A stretch of 64,000 nucleotides of DNA from Henckelia pumila (GCF_033568475.1 NC_133122.1:83041442-83105441), one strand, 5' to 3'; positions 34,973 to 47,399 are shown, counted from the stretch's first letter. Numbers and translations are program-made. The notes: generated by a model from the sequence alone, not told the origin.

Positions 34973-35539
34973 TCACCAATTCTCAAGGGATGGATCCATC
35001 TTGTTCATGTTGAAGTTCAACACAAAAGAATCAAACAAGCTCGACAATGATAAGAGTAACACGTCCATATTCAACTCGGCTGGAAACACATGATCCATGC
35101 CAATGATATTGTCCACAAGCCCAATCATCTTCACGCGATGCTCATGGACCGAAGCCCTATCTCGTATGCACAAAGTGGTCAGCTCCTGAAAGGTCGCATG
35201 TCTAAGAGGGCGTGTTTGCTCACCAAAGAGCTCCTTGAGATGCAAATGAATGTCAGCAGTATTCTTAGCATCCTCAAAACGCCTCTGCAGCTCATTAGAA
35301 ATAGAAACCTGCATATAACACTTGAATTTCAAGTCATGGTCACACCAATCCTTGAAAGTCTGTAGCTCCTCAGGACTACATTCAGCCGGAGCCTCAGCAG
35401 GGGGCGGGTCATCAAGTATATATGCTATCCTTTCCGAGTTCAAGACGATTTTCAGATTTTTCATCCATTTGAGGTAAATTGGACCGGTCAGTACATGTTT
35501 GTCCAATATTGCAGATAATGGATTGTGAATCGATGACAT
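34973..35539 (-). pseudogene. copia gag fragment (UBN2-type)
   Basis: A 188-codon open frame: MSSIHNPLSAILDKHVLTG, PIYLKWMKNLKIVLNSE, DDPPPAEAPAECSPEEL, FKDWCDHDLKFKCYMQVSIS, HLKELFGEQTRP, LLSLSSLFDSFVLNFNMNKM. This is the capsid part of a copia gag (gag_pre/UBN2 type). No zinc knuckle remains: the frame runs into foreign sequence at 34,972 (LENW). The reading frame is undamaged and begins about 1.7 kb inside a primer site and LTR at 37,211-37,896, so this is the 5' third of a reverse copia element. Confidence 0.85.
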
Positions 35540-37210
35540 GTCAAAAATTTTGTACTAAAACTATAATAACAGATAAATGTTAATGACTATTTTAAAATAT
35601 TTAATAAGATATAAAGTATGGACTTTTAATTTATAATTTTTTTGCTCCCACTGTTTTTGACATTTTCACTAACCTCTATTGAAAACGGGAAACTCATTTC
35701 CTCAGTAGGTACGTAAGGTCCAATTAGACAGTCATGATCCCGAATAATATCATTCATTCACAATTTCCAAAAGGTAGTTTCCAATTGCATCTATATGATT
35801 TGTCTCACGCTTGATGAGGATCCATTAATATGACGTCGATCATCTTTACGTGTCAATCCTTACCCATCGGTGTTGAAGCTTAATGGACGGTGGCCATGAG
35901 TTCCCCCGATAATATGAGCCAAAATCATGAGAGTTCTACGTAGTTCACATCACAATTTCAATTGATGTCACAACTTTTTGGCGTCCAGGGACCCCCCACC
36001 CCCAATAATATGAGCTGGAAACTGACCGCGTATAGCGTTCATCATGCACCCATTGTCGATGGAAGACAAGAAAATTATAAACGCCTTTATAATTTCCATT
36101 TTCATACTTGATATTAATTTTGAATCTTATTCAAAATTAGGGTTTTTAATTTTTAAATGGTCTCATCATTAATTTTAAAAACTCGTCATGTTTGTTCGTA
36201 TGATTTCCGGATTCATGCAACTTTGTTATTATAAAATAATAACGCACATACTCATTATTTATAATATATCATGCATATATTATAAACAGTAAACTAACAA
36301 GGATGATCAATCGCCCCAACACTATTTGGCCCGTGTGAGCCAAACACGAGCCTAGATCCAATCCTAGGAAATGCATGGGATGAAAATGCACAATTACATA
36401 AGCGTCCAATATTTAAATGTCTTGAATCTTCATAATTCATCATGGTCCACCATATTCCAATCTTGATCTTCCACTATCAAATATTTTACAATAAAATATC
36501 CATGACAAATGGGGATATGTCTCATGGGGTGGGAACGGACTATAACCAATCCCATTATAAATTTGATAATTATTACAACATATTCAACATAAAATATCTT
36601 AACATACATCTAGAAAATTGGGTTTGGACTTTTGATCATTTTTCATGCATAATATCACATATCATAGACCATCAATTAATTATCACAATAATCAATTTAT
36701 AAAATATTATATATCTTGGTCCAATCACTAAGAACACGATTATAAATTAAATTAACAAAATAAACAAAAACTTTTGTTTACTTTTCAATTAATTTATTTA
36801 TAATTGAATTTCTTGTAAATCATCATTTACTATAAATAATCAAAGTCTCACTTTAGTTATTTATTTCATGAGAAAATACATATATTTCATAAATTTTGAA
36901 TTTTCATAAACAAAAAATCAACCACTTCAATGGCTCAACAACTTAAGGTTCAGGACCTTGGATATCCCAAAACACATTTTGGAAACTTTAGTCGTCATAG
37001 TCGTTGTCAAAGCTCCGTCATGGGATTTCGGGCAATTTTTTTTTAATTATTAAAAGGGTTGCCCCTTGCTACCCGAAAATGAACAACAATATTTTTCGAA
37101 AATAAGACAAAAACATCCCCTAAGTTGAGAGATTTTGATTTTCTCATGCGGTTAGAAATTGACCTCAATACAATATTCAAAAAATGATACACGATAAAGA
37201 GCAATCTAGT
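35540..37210 (-). other. long leader of the reverse copia element
   Basis: AT-rich, non-coding sequence between gag and primer site. No credible frames (plus 36,442-36,702 is AT-rich noise). A leader of this length may carry an intron or unrelated inserted DNA; I see no boundaries. Confidence 0.45.
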
Positions 37211-37221
37211 CTCTGATACCA
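37211..37221 (-). promoter_or_regulatory. primer binding site (initiator Met-tRNA), minus strand
   Basis: Minus-strand tggtatcagag, one base inside the LTR end at 37,223. Confidence 0.85.
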
Positions 37222-37620
37222 CTGTTGGATTTTGGTTCTATCGTGCTTGGAAACATAGCAAAAGTTTAATGATTTTCGAATGCTACACAAGTAATCGGTT
37301 TTTACCTAAAATTTTAAACTTTCGCTGCGTTTTCAGGCATGAAAGAACCGAGATCCAACAACAGCAACACAACAACCAAGACTTCCCAATTTCAAATTTA
37401 GTACTCAACTAAAAAAATTCGACAAACAATTGTTGTGCACCAATTACCTCCTTCAACCACCTTCAAATTCTAAGCAACAAATAAAAAATTTGCAAAAGCA
37501 ATTGTTACCTTGTGACGTAACCCCAAAAATATACTCAAATCTCGGTCAAATCCGTCATTTGTGATTCTTTCACTCCGAAGCTTAAAAAACTCTAGGTTTC
37601 TCTTTGTGGAGAGAATCCAT

Positions 37621-37630
37621 TCATATATAG
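37621..37630 (-). promoter_or_regulatory. TATA box of the copia LTR (minus strand)
   Basis: Minus-strand ctatatatga, about 110 bp downstream of the GGCGCT patch. Confidence 0.55.
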
Positions 37631-37736
37631 ATTAATAATGGAATGGAGATTAGGATTTGGATTGTTGGTGGAATAGGCCTCTATTTTGTGAAATAAAGTG
37701 AGGGGAGATGGAGACTTCTTGAAGAATATGGAGAAG

Positions 37737-37862
37737 GAGCCTAGGCGCTAAGATGTAGCGCCAAGGAGCTACAGCTTCGGCATTCCACAATGTGGTAAGC
37801 GCTGAGGAACTAGTTAGGCGCTGCAACTTCTCATCTTGGGACTTCAATTAAGCGCTTAGGTG
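37737..37862 (-). repeat. GGCGCT palindrome patch in the copia LTR
   Basis: ggcgct-aagatgt-agcgcc (inverted repeat) and further agcgct/ggcgct words. The 20-mer gcctaggcgctaagatgtag is identical in the unrelated Athila LTR at about 49,606-49,625. Confidence 0.75.
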
Positions 37863-37896
37863 CTGATTTCGAGGCCTAGACACATGAGACTTCACA

Positions 37897-38101
37897 ATTT
37901 TTTTTCACCTACAAAAAAAATCATGATTATAATTATTGTCTAGTCTCCACATGCCCGACCAAATAGAAATAATTGACTACAAAATGAAAAAAAAAATGAA
38001 ACAAAACAACATAAAGTAAATCAAATAAAGGATACTTCATTGGGTTGCCTCCAAAGAAGCGTTTAGTTTAAAGTCATTAGCCTGACTGGTGTCACTTCTC
38101 A
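37897..38101 (-). other. 3' untranslated part of the Athila-like element
   Basis: Holds the 'ttgggttgcctccaaagaagcg' block, the complement of the gcaaccc-type sequence shared with 8,290. No env-like ORF and no 3' LTR follow: copia sequence starts at 37,896. Confidence 0.6.
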
Positions 38102-39223
38102 GTTTGGCTCGTTTAGTGGAATGTTATAAATATTCCTCACTTCATTATCATAGTAGTGCAGAACTCGTTTTCCATTCACCTTGAATGTCCGCCCATCATT
38201 GCATATTAGCTCGAATCCATGTGGATACACTTTCTCCACTATAAAAGGTCCTGACCATCGCGACTTAAGATTACTTGGGAACAATTTTAGGCTAGAGTTA
38301 AATAGCAACTCTTGTTGTTCAAGTTCAAAATCCCTTCGGAAGATTAGTTTTTCATGCCACTTCTCTGTCTGTTATTTGCATATCTTGGCATTATTGTAAG
38401 CTTCATTGCGAAATTCTTCCATCTCATTCAACTGGAGAAATCTCTTTGTTCCAGCATCCTTCATGTCAAAATTTAGCTTCTTGATGACCCAAAAAGCTCG
38501 ATGCTCTAATTCAAGTGGCAGGTGAAATGCTTTCTCATAGACGAACCTATAAGGAGAAATCCCAATAGGTGTATTGAATGCAGTTCGGTATTCCCACAAT
38601 GTGTCGTCAAGCTTGATTGCCCAATCCTTCTGGTTAGTGTTCATTGGCTTCTCCAAGAATTGTTTTATCTCCCTGTTAGAAATTCCAGCATGTCCATTGG
38701 ATTGCGGGTGATAGATCAGTGCCACCTTATGCTTCACACTGTATTTAGCCAAGAGCGAATAGAATATTTTATTGCATAAGTGTGTACCTTCATCACTTAA
38801 GATGGCTCTTTGCGTTCGAAACCTCGTGAAGATATTTTTGTGCAAAAATTTTGCTACAACACGAGCATCGTTAGTACTGGTGGCAATTGCTTCTAACCAC
38901 TTTGACACATAATCGATCGCTAATAAAATATATGATTGGTCAAGATATGGTGGGAATGGTCCCATAAAATCAGTCCCCCATACATCAAAGTGTTCTACCT
39001 CCAAAATATTTGTCAGTGGTAACTCATGATGTCTAGAAATATTACCAAACCTTTTGCATTTATCATAGGATTTTACCAAGGTATAACTATCTTTGAACAA
39101 ATTTGGCCAGTAGAAACAAGACTGTGGTACCTTAGTAGCTGTTCGGGTGGCTCCAAAATGCCCTCCATATGGTGCAGAATGACATTTCTTCAGAATTTCA
39201 CGTGATTCTTGACCCCCACACAA
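38102..39223 (-). pseudogene. Athila-like integrase
   Basis: Two frames on the minus strand: 39,223-38,372, and 38,308-38,102 ending NEPN and a stop. Blocks in order: HSAPYGGHFGATRTATKV, CFYWPNLFKDSYTLVKSYDKC (zinc-binding end), first catalytic Asp in WGTDFMGPFPP, YVSKWLEAIAT, second Asp in AILSDEGTHLCN, YHPQSNGHAGISNREIK with Glu, TPIGISPYRFVYEKAFHLP, KSRWSGPFIVEKVYPHG. The triad appears present, but SDEGT differs from the usual SDGG(S/T). It is separated from RNase H by stops near 39,230-39,430. Confidence 0.9.
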
Positions 39224-39229
39224 CGTCTA

Positions 39230-39943
39230 ATCACTCGGTCAGCGCATATTTTGAATACGTATGGGTAATCCCACAAAAAGTACTTTACGTCATGAAAGAA
39301 CTTCTTTTTCTGATGATGGTTCAATTCTGGAGGCAAAACACCACAAGACAAAAAATTAGCAATGTCAACATACCATGGGAGATTAGAAATTACCTCAAAG
39401 AGTTGTTCATCGAAAAAATAACTTCTTTGATTGTTACCTCTCCTTTTTTTTTTCTCCCTCCAATTCAAGTCTAGACAAGTGATCAACCACTTTATTCTCA
39501 CTTTCCTTTTTGTCCTTGACCTCAAAATCAAACTCTTGTAATAACAAGATCCATCTGATCAAACGAGGCTTTGCATCCTTTTTTGAAAATATGTATCTAA
39601 TAGCCGCATGGTCAGTGTAGACAACTACCTTCGTTCCAATCAAATAGGGCCTAAATTTGTCGCACGCAAAAACTACTACAAGCATTTCCTTTTCAGTGGT
39701 GGTGTAGTTTTGTTGTGTGGCGTCCATAGTACGACTCGCATAGTAGAGTGCCCTAAAAATATTTTCCCTTCGTTGGCCCAAAACAGCTCCAACTGCATAG
39801 TTGTTGGCATTGCGCATCAACTCGAATGGCTCCTTCCAAACCAGAACTATCATAATAGGTGTTGTCCCCAATGCCTTCTTGATCTTTTCGAAAGCCTGCA
39901 CACAGTCATCATAAAAAATAAAAGCGGAATCTTTCTCAAGTAA
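39230..39943 (-). pseudogene. Athila-like RNase H and linker to integrase
   Basis: [39 protein letters not shown] and [20 protein letters not shown] give the Glu and Asp of the site. The first Asp of the usual 'CDAS' is changed: the text reads [16 protein letters not shown], so catalysis would fail. It continues to [13 protein letters not shown] and a stop at 39,434, then the degraded linker. Confidence 0.88.
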
Positions 39944-40895
39944 ATTACAAAGGGGTTTAGTAATCTTAGAGAAATATTTAATAAATCTACGATAAAACCC
40001 TGCATGTCCTAAAAAGCTTCTTATGCCCTTTCCTTGATGGTGGAATTTTTTCGATCGCCACCACTTTGGCTATGTCTACCTCTAATCCCCTAGATGATGT
40101 TTTATTTCCAAGGACAATGCACCATTGGACCATGAAGTTACACTTCTCCTAATTAATAACTAGGTTCTTTTCTTGAAATCTCTGCAAAATAAGGGAAAGT
40201 TATGCAAATAGTGATCAAACGACGAGCCAAATATCCAGAATTCATCCATGAAAACTTCCATGATTTCTTCCACCATATCTGCAAATATGGCCATCATACA
40301 CCGCTGAAACGTAGCAAGTGCATTGCACAACCCAAAGAGAATCCTCATAAAGGCAAACGTGCCATTGGGAAACGTAAATGTAGTTTTCTCCTAATCTTTC
40401 GGTGCTATAGCAATCTGGTTATAAGCTGAATAACCATCTAAAAATCAGTAGTCATGACAATAACCAGCAAGTCTATCAAGCATTCGATAAATAAATAGAA
40501 GTGGGAAGTGATCTTTACGAGTGGCCTTATTTAACTTCCTATAATTGATACACACTCGCCAACCAGTTATAGTACGAGTAGAAACCAATTCATTATTTTC
40601 ATTCATTGCCACAGTCATTCCACCCTCTTAGGAACTACTTTTACAGGAAACACCCAGCTACTATAAAAAATAGCATAAATAACTCCAGCATTCAACAATT
40701 TCAGAACCCCATTTTTAACTACTTCTTTCATGGCGGGATTCAATCACCTTTGATGATCAACATAAGGAGAGTATGACTCTTCCATTAAAATCTTATGCAT
40801 GCATATAGTGGGAATAATTCTCTTGATATCAGAAATTGACCAACCTAAAGAAGTTTTAAACTTCCTTAATACTCTCAATAATTTATCTTTTTCAT
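39944..40895 (-). pseudogene. Athila-like reverse transcriptase, heavily broken
   Basis: Readable with many stops: YSPYVDHQR*LNPAMKEVV, GVIYAIFYSSWVFPVKVV, WRVCINYRKLNKATRKDHF, MRILFGLCNALATFQRCMMA, the active-site block EVFMDEFWIFGSSFD, then [20 protein letters not shown]. In the active site the second Asp of FMDD is Glu. At least eight stops and several frameshifts. Confidence 0.88.
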
Positions 40896-41790
40896 TCAAA
40901 GTAATGGAAGAAGATATATTACCAGGTAAGTTGACTTGTCACCTAAGAATGCATAGCATAAATGGTTAGGCAATTCTTTGTGATCATGAGTAGCTAATGG
41001 TACCTCAGTATCGCATTTTTCTAACACATCTTCTCTTTTTGAGCTCACCTTCTTATCTACAGGAAAACTATTGGGAGCCAATTCTTGCTCACGGAGTTCC
41101 CAATCATCTTCCACTGTAGCTTCAGTGGAACTAACCAAGCACCACTCCAACAGGTCTCTACTTCCTACATGTTCAAAAGATACATCAAAATTAATAACTT
41201 CAATGCTTTTACATGTACTTACCTCGTTGGGTCCTCTCATGGCATGTCAGATGTTAAATATCATAGCTTCTCCCCCAACTCGTAGTGTGAGTTCTCCTTT
41301 GTGCACATCTATTGGTGGCTAGAAACGATATCCAAAATATTAAAGGCTTCATGGTATTCTTCCATATCCAAAATCACGAAATCAGCAGGAAAAATAAAAT
41401 TGTCCACCTTCACCAAGACATTTTCTACAATCCACGTGGATATATGACGCTTCTATCTGTCAGGTGCAAGGTGATAGTGGTCGGTTTTACTTCTCCAAGC
41501 TCCAAGTCTCTGTAAACAGAAAATGACATCAAGTTAATACTTGTTCCTAAATCACATAAAACCCTACTTACATGAGCTCCACCAATATAGCAAGGAATAA
41601 TAAGACTCCCTGGATCCTTTAATTTTTGTGACAGCTTCTTTTGGAGGATGGCGCTGCACTCTTCAATCAAGTTCACTAATTCATACTCCTCACCTTCCTC
41701 TTCCTCAACATCACATCATTTATTAATTTTGCATAATTGGGTATTTGATCCAATGCATCATCAAATGGGATGTTGATGTGGATCTTCTTG
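40896..41790 (-). pseudogene. Athila-like protease and protease-RT linker
   Basis: Protease: IPCYIGGAHVSRVLCDLGTS then INLMSFSVYRDLELGEVKPT. The Athila lineage has DLG(A/T)S in place of DTG, and that is what is seen at about 41,560-41,530. The linker reads HKELPNHLCYAFLGDKSTYL (about 40,930). Stops separate the pieces. Confidence 0.88.
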
Positions 41791-42984
41791 AAAATCTGTA
41801 GAAATTTCTACGGGTAAGGAAGATTAGGTTTTTGAACAGATTTTTGTTTTGATGCATTCTTTGACTCTGTATGCATGTTTTTTATATTCTTGTTATCTCC
41901 TAATTTAGCATCTCAACCATCTTTTCCTTCTCAACCACAGCTTTGGGTTCATCAGCCTCGATTTATTTTCCACTTCTCAACGCTATGGATTTGCACTGTT
42001 CTTTTGGATTCACATCAGTGTTACTCGGAAACTAACCATTGTTTTGATCCTTCAATGCATTTTTCAGCTGTCCAATTGTGTCTCCAAAGATTTCATCGTG
42101 GCACCCATATTGCTCATATGTGTTTCCATGCTATCAAGATGAGATGTAGTCATTTCCATCCTTCGACCAGATTCCGCAACAAAAGTCCCAGCTAAATCTT
42201 CAAAAGATTGTTTCTCTTATCCCTTGTTCGTATTAAATCCCGGATAGAAATTCAATACGTTCTTTTTATTTTCATAAAAGAAATTTTCATGATTACGCAA
42301 ACCTGGATGATAATTATTTGGGACAGGATTACCTAGATAGCCTCCATAGCCTCTGTTGTTGATGTATTGTGCCTCATCAGAAGTATGTGACTCTTAAATG
42401 GTGATAGTCACACCTTCAGAATTTCTCGTACTCACTTTGTTCATAGCAGCTATTTACATTTTCAATGCGGAGACTTGAACAGACAGAGATGTGATAGGGT
42501 CTATAACATAAACTCCGACTGATTTCTTGACTCCAACTTGTTCAATAGGCCATTGAATGTTATCGATCTCCATTTGTTCCTGCATTTCATACGCCTAAGT
42601 AGGATCCTTTGCAAATATAGTGCCTCCAGCAGTCGAATCCACAGACATCCTCATGGGTGCATTCAGTCCATTGTAAAACTATTCGATTTGCACCCATTCT
42701 TTGTAGTTGTGGTTCGGGCACCTTCTCAGCAAGTCCTTGTAATTCTCACATGCCTCATACAGCTGTTCGGAATCATGCTGCCTAAACGTGTTGATCTTAA
42801 TCTTCAATTGAGTGGAGTTAGCAGGAGAATAATATTTTTCCAAAAACTTCACTGCCATGTCCTCCCAAGTATTTATGCTCCCCAATGGTAATGATTGAAG
42901 CCAACATCTTGCCTGATCCCTGAGAGAAAACGAAAACAAACGTAGTCTAATAATATCTTCAAGAACACTATTAATTTTTATCGT
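41791..42984 (-). pseudogene. Athila-like gag, C-terminal part
   Basis: Resumes immediately inside the CACTA insertion: LRLFSFSLRDQARCWLQSLP, INTWEDMAVKFLEKYYSPAN, QLYEACENYKDLLRRCPNHN, then IEQFYNGLNAPMRMSVDSTA (past a stop) and a poorly conserved tail with stops at about 42,600, 42,460 and 42,400. These are Athila gag core motifs. The N-terminal half is at 48,046-48,375. Confidence 0.9.
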
Positions 42985-43001
42985 CACTACAAGAAAAACT
43001 C

Positions 43002-43262
43002 CTAAAGACAACATTTTTTATAAGTTGTCGTAGAGGATTTAAAAATGTTGTAAAAAGCCATGTTGTAAAAAATCGCGCTCAAAGACAACAGTTTTTACTT
43101 GTTGTCTTTTCTATTAAAGACAACAGTTTTACAACGTTTAAAAATTGTTGTCTTTTTTCTCAAAAACAACAATTTTTAGCTGTTGTCTTTGAACGTGTAA
43201 AGACTTTTTACAACAATTTTAAACTCCTACGACAACAACTAAAAAATGTTGTCGTTTTTCAA
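43002..43262. repeat. left subterminal repeats of the CACTA element
   Basis: About eight copies of (a)GACAACA or its complement TGTTGTC, often as facing pairs, for example gacaacagtttttac / ttgttgtcttt (about 43,083-43,110). Such motifs are transposase-binding sites in studied CACTA elements. Confidence 0.85.
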
Positions 43263-43857
43263 ATAAATAACAAAAAAAAATTAAAATTTAATATCCAATT
43301 TTTCAATATTATAAGTAATTTAAAATACAAAATTCAAAAATAAAATTTAATATACAATTTTTGAACATTCGAAAATAATATTTACAACAGTTTGAATACA
43401 TATTCGAACACGTATAAAGAGTTCAATTAATAACTCGGGCGTATTCTAATGGTTGTTGGAATTGATCTACCCACCATTCTCTTCTCCAACAGATTTCTTT
43501 CGCCTTTTCTTGAACTTATTTAATTCAATCATGCAAAGACTCTTTTTCAACCTGAAAATATCAAATTCCACGTAGTTACTCAATTTCATCTCTTTTCTAA
43601 CATGGGATTTTACAAAACATGCTAATTGCAAAGTCTAGTATTGAAAACCAAATGAGACTTAAGAAACAAATCCAATCCTAACTAAATATGAAACAAAATA
43701 AAACCAACATATCTAGGAGAATAGAATTTAAAGATAAGACGAAACATCGATCTCTCATTGCATTGAATTACCAGGTTAAAATCTAAGGTTCATCACCATG
43801 ATGATCCATCATTAAAGTACCGACCACAAGATCTAATTAACAACCATCACGGCTCAC

Positions 43858-45145
43858 CTCATGACGAGAAATTCTAGTCTTGATGTCATCAAAGTATTTT
43901 AAACCTATCATCTGGAATTTGTCATTGAATCTCTTTCCTCAAGTCATCCAGGTCCTGTGTCCTTACTCGTAAAGTTTACTTGCCGTAGCAGGTCCGATGC
44001 CCATACTTCTCCGAATAAGCTGATTGTACGAACCTTAGAAAAATTAACAAAATATGGTAATTCTCTTTGTTTATGGATTGAACCACAAACTTCCAACTTG
44101 TGATGATTATATCCTATATAACACACTCCGTTACAATCCTTCATGACAAAATTTGGAGGGAAGAAATAAATACCTGCAACCATCATCTAGTTTCATCAAG
44201 AAGATCAAGAATCCAAGGATCGGTAGCCAAAATTAAATTAAAATAATTAGTGAAATTCTTCTTGTTATAGTTTCATGAACTTCACCTAGATATACCAAGT
44301 CAGGTGCTTTTAATTAGCAGTCCTTATTGGATAACTCAAGGACAGTGCTAGGAGGCCCTTACCTTAGAAGCACAGACTCAGGAACATTTATAGACAACAA
44401 ATCACAAACTTGGACAAATCATCACTTCTGCCTAATTATAGATCCGCCTCTGCCTAAATATATAAACACGTAATAATAAATCCATACAAGCATCAAATGG
44501 TAAAACAAAAACTAACATACGTTCAACATTCAATTCGGATGCAACAAAACGTCACATTGTACCGATAAAAACTAGTACTTTCATAAAAAAAAATTTGGCC
44601 TCAAGAACAATACTACACCTTTTCATCCTTCTCGAAGTGCTCCAACTTGGATAGCTTCCCAGTGTTTTACTATCTCCTCAATCTGTAACCTCCATCACCA
44701 AGCAGGGTAAAGACCAAATATAATGCGAATAGTGTTCCATAAAATGAAGATAAAAGAATGGCTGGAGAAATAATAGTGAAATAAAAGCATCCAAAGCCTG
44801 ATGCTGTAGCTACTTTCTTACATGATCCTGCAATGACTTTCCAATCCCAGGTTGGTGCTTGACCTGGTCTGCACTTTCAATTCTAAAAGGTAGCTTTTCA
44901 ATGACTGGGGATAGCTTTGTAATAGCTAAAAAGACCTCCTATCATCACCTAAGGCTTAATTAAAATAAAGCAACAAAATTCAGCCTTTAAAATCACTATA
45001 TCCAAAAAATAATATTACATATTATATGCAGAACAAGTTTTCACCTCTGTAAATGTCAATGAGCTTCTAAAAATATATCAGTTATATTCCTGTTCAAATC
45101 TGAAGAATCGTAAATCAATGATGCTTCGTATCCCCAGAACCAGCA
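43858..45145 (-). pseudogene. POLL: captured DNA polymerase lambda exons
   Basis: DNA polymerase lambda is a family-X gap-filling polymerase. Exons on the minus strand: about 45,145-45,045 (EASLIYDSSDLNRNITDIF, then KLIDIYR, GT donor); 44,954-44,822 (ALGDDRRSF, PFRIESADQVKHQPGIGK, SLQDH, GTAAGA donor); 44,682-44,619 (IEEIVK, then GKLSKLEHFEKDEK after a shift); 44,033-43,858 (VRTISLFGEVW, GIGPATA, KLYE, GHRT, LDDLR, then GLKYFDDIKTRISRHE, GTGAGC donor). PGIGK and GIGPATA are helix-hairpin-helix elements of the 8-kDa and fingers regions. The palm with catalytic Asp is not seen, nor the BRCT domain. Frameshifts occur in most exons. Exon phases and introns are kept, so capture was from genomic DNA rather than mRNA. 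Confidence 0.88.
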
Positions 45146-46139
45146 GATAGAATGTACGAATCTTCTGGAACTTTTTTCTCTATTCTCAAGCAGTCCTCTA
45201 GCTAGCCACTGATAGTTGACTACTTTCTGTCAAAGTTTCAGTCATAAATAACACGACACATTAGAATCTTCTACTCCGCATCCAAATAAATCCTGAAAGC
45301 ACACGATCAAAATCATCATGAAATTCTTGGATCATAAAGGTTTTGTTATGGGTTTGAAATTTCTTGGTTTTCAATTTTCATTCATCACTTGAAAATAAAA
45401 AAAGCTTCCAAAGTAATAAAAACCATGGGTTAAAACTAGTACAGCTCAGTTTTTTTTTGTTCTTACCATGCCATAACCACATCAACTGTGTAGTTTTTAC
45501 GTGATGCAATAATCATGTATCACACATGTATGGGAAAAGGTATTGCACATGTATGGAAAAAGAATGGAGATAACTACCAAATAGATCATGTATGGAAAAA
45601 GAATGGAAATAACTACCAAATAGATCCTCCCATGTTAAACGTTCTGTTAGGCCACATAGCTAAAAAGAAACTCGACATTTATAGCGATATTATTATGCTT
45701 TTTTTATTTACATACCCAACTGAAAAGAAAAACGGCAGAAAATATCAAGAATCTGTAAACTAAAAATTGCAATTATTTCCAAACTTTTGTCGGTTGCTAA
45801 TCCAAAGTGGAAACAAGATAGTGTCACAGATGGCAGCAATAATTAAACTAAAAAATGCCTAAGATGTCAGACTAAGAACAAACAAGATTACAGGCTGGAA
45901 TTCGATCCCATAATCAAAGTCCAATCATATAAGAAAAGACTGAAAAAAAGGGACTCCATTAAGAGATATGGCCCCAAAAAAACAGAGAATTTTCTCCGAA
46001 GCTTCACAGAGTAAATAAAGAAAAATATGGACTACTTGACATCCTATATTTCAAATTATCTGCTGGTTTAGTCATTAAAAAAGCTAATATTATACAGATT
46101 TTGTATTTGAATAAACGCCAAAAAAAATCAAGAATTGTT

Positions 46140-46405
46140 TTTTTTGTACCTCAATAGGAAAGAGGTGAGCAGCAAAGAAATCAGCAACAGAAACATACTC
46201 TTCTGGGTTCTGTGAAAAAATCATCACATTTTTTTTTAGTACAAAGCAAGGTTTGAAATCAGACTAACAAACGAATGCATACCCAAAGCCAAGCCCAGAA
46301 GACAGGGAACTGTGGCGTGAAGTTCATCAGACAATATCTCCAATGAATCGAGCAAAAGCGGCAGCCCCGACCTGCCAAATGAAGTAGCTGAAAGAAATAT
46401 CATAG
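46140..46405 (-). other. unrecognised exon-like stretches inside the CACTA element
   Basis: Minus strand: an acceptor-like 'tttggcag' at about 46,373 followed by a frame reading GLPLLLDSLEILSDELHATV, PCLLGLALG; then, near 46,213-46,150, NPEEYVSVADFFAAHLFPIE, followed by a GT. They look like two more captured exons on the same strand as the other fragments, but I cannot name the source gene. Confidence 0.4.
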
Positions 46406-47286
46406 AATACATCAGTTAAATGTGCCCCACTGTTAGCCACAAATCAAGCTTAAAGGCAGAAGGCAGACCCGGATTCGCTAGTATTAGAACAAGGTTTTAT
46501 CTGAGAACTACGAGCCGCCACAACAAGAGCGAAGCACCACCGGAATAATCTACGACTATATAAATGGGGTTTGTTTGGAGATAAAGAATGCTCGGACTTT
46601 AATGCTTCTTCCACCCATTTCTACCAACTCTGACATTTAATCAAACATCTTGTTCTTGATATGGAACCATGATGAAAAACGGGGTTAAAAAATTTGATGG
46701 GAACGAAATTTTTTGGTTTTTTCAAAAATAATAGTAAACAAGTGAAATTATTTAACATGCACTTGGTTCGGTGAGCTAATAGAGAATTGAGACCTGGAAA
46801 CGGTGTTCGATCACCATAAGTTTTGGATAGTGTTATATATAATATTGCTGGCCTGCCCAGCAGCAAGTGAACACAAAACATGGTCCAAATGCAAAAACCA
46901 AATATTCGGTGAACTTAAAAGCTTTCCCGCAGAAGGGAACTACCTCATAACAATTAACATTATCCAACGGAGTCTGGAGTGGAATTGGCATGAGCCTCTC
47001 CTTAGTATGGACTATGGAGAGGAAGCAGGATCAAGACCACTGCCCCCAATGTTTCATACAATAATAGAGATTCTACAAACATTAATGCTATAAACAACCA
47101 TCAGAGGGATTCTTCATCAAAATCAAAATTAATCACTATAAAAATGCCCCTACTCTCAAGATTGTCTAATGCCATAAAATCATAACAACATCATATCATC
47201 ACGAACAGCTGACATAAGCTAATTGAAACAGCTACTTGCGAAAAAACCCATCAATTTAAATCAGGAAAAAATCAGACAAAAAGTAC
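46406..47286. other. CACTA interior, no gene recognised
   Basis: AT-rich intron-like sequence between captured pieces. Open frames at 46,621-46,881 (minus) and 46,803-47,093 (plus) have no recognisable motif. 45,146-46,139 is similar. Confidence 0.35.
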
Positions 47287-47399
47287 CATATGTCTTCGAT
47301 AAAACCATATTTAATGAGCTCCTCGTTCGCGTTCTTGTCGAGACCCCATGAAAATGGTGTAATCTCCGATTCGGGCCGGACCCTGAAGTAGAACACTGT
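47287..47399 (-). pseudogene. captured first exon of a CCDC25-like gene (NFACT-R/DUF814)
   Basis: Minus-strand reading VFYFRVRPES, then GDYTIFMG in the adjacent register, then LDKNANEELIKYGFIEDI and TG|GTACTT, a splice donor splitting the Trp codon. This is the conserved N-terminus of CCDC25-type proteins (VFYF.VRPE..DYTIFMGLDK.ENEELIKYGF.EDIW). The initiator is lost (ACA where ATG is expected), and a 1-nt deletion and a 1-nt insertion flank the GDYTIFMG stretch. Upstream sequence (about 47,400-47,700) looks like a plant 5' UTR/promoter (agggtttcactt; ct-rich). Later exons are absent from the element. The strand is the same as the polymerase lambda fragment, downstream of it. Confidence 0.8.

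Larger units (their letters stand above)
37223..37896 (-). mobile_element. 5' LTR of the reverse copia element
   Basis: On the minus strand it ends AAAATCCAACA next to the PBS. Its start is placed at TGTGAAGTCTC (37,896), where Athila sequence begins; that outer boundary is an estimate. A TATA box is at 37,621 and a GC-rich palindrome patch lies upstream of it. 'ATCCAACA' also occurs at 37,354, but a 140-bp LTR would exclude the TATA box. Confidence 0.65.

Noticed and set aside
37223..37361. a 139-bp LTR bounded by TGTTGGAT and ATCCAACA (TRIM-like)
   Set aside because: It would exclude the TATA box at 37,621 and the sequence continuing to 37,896; a longer LTR fits better, though the outer end is uncertain.
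46803..47093. 96-codon plus frame in the CACTA element
   Set aside because: Opposite strand to the captured exons, no domain, and it crosses intron-like sequence.
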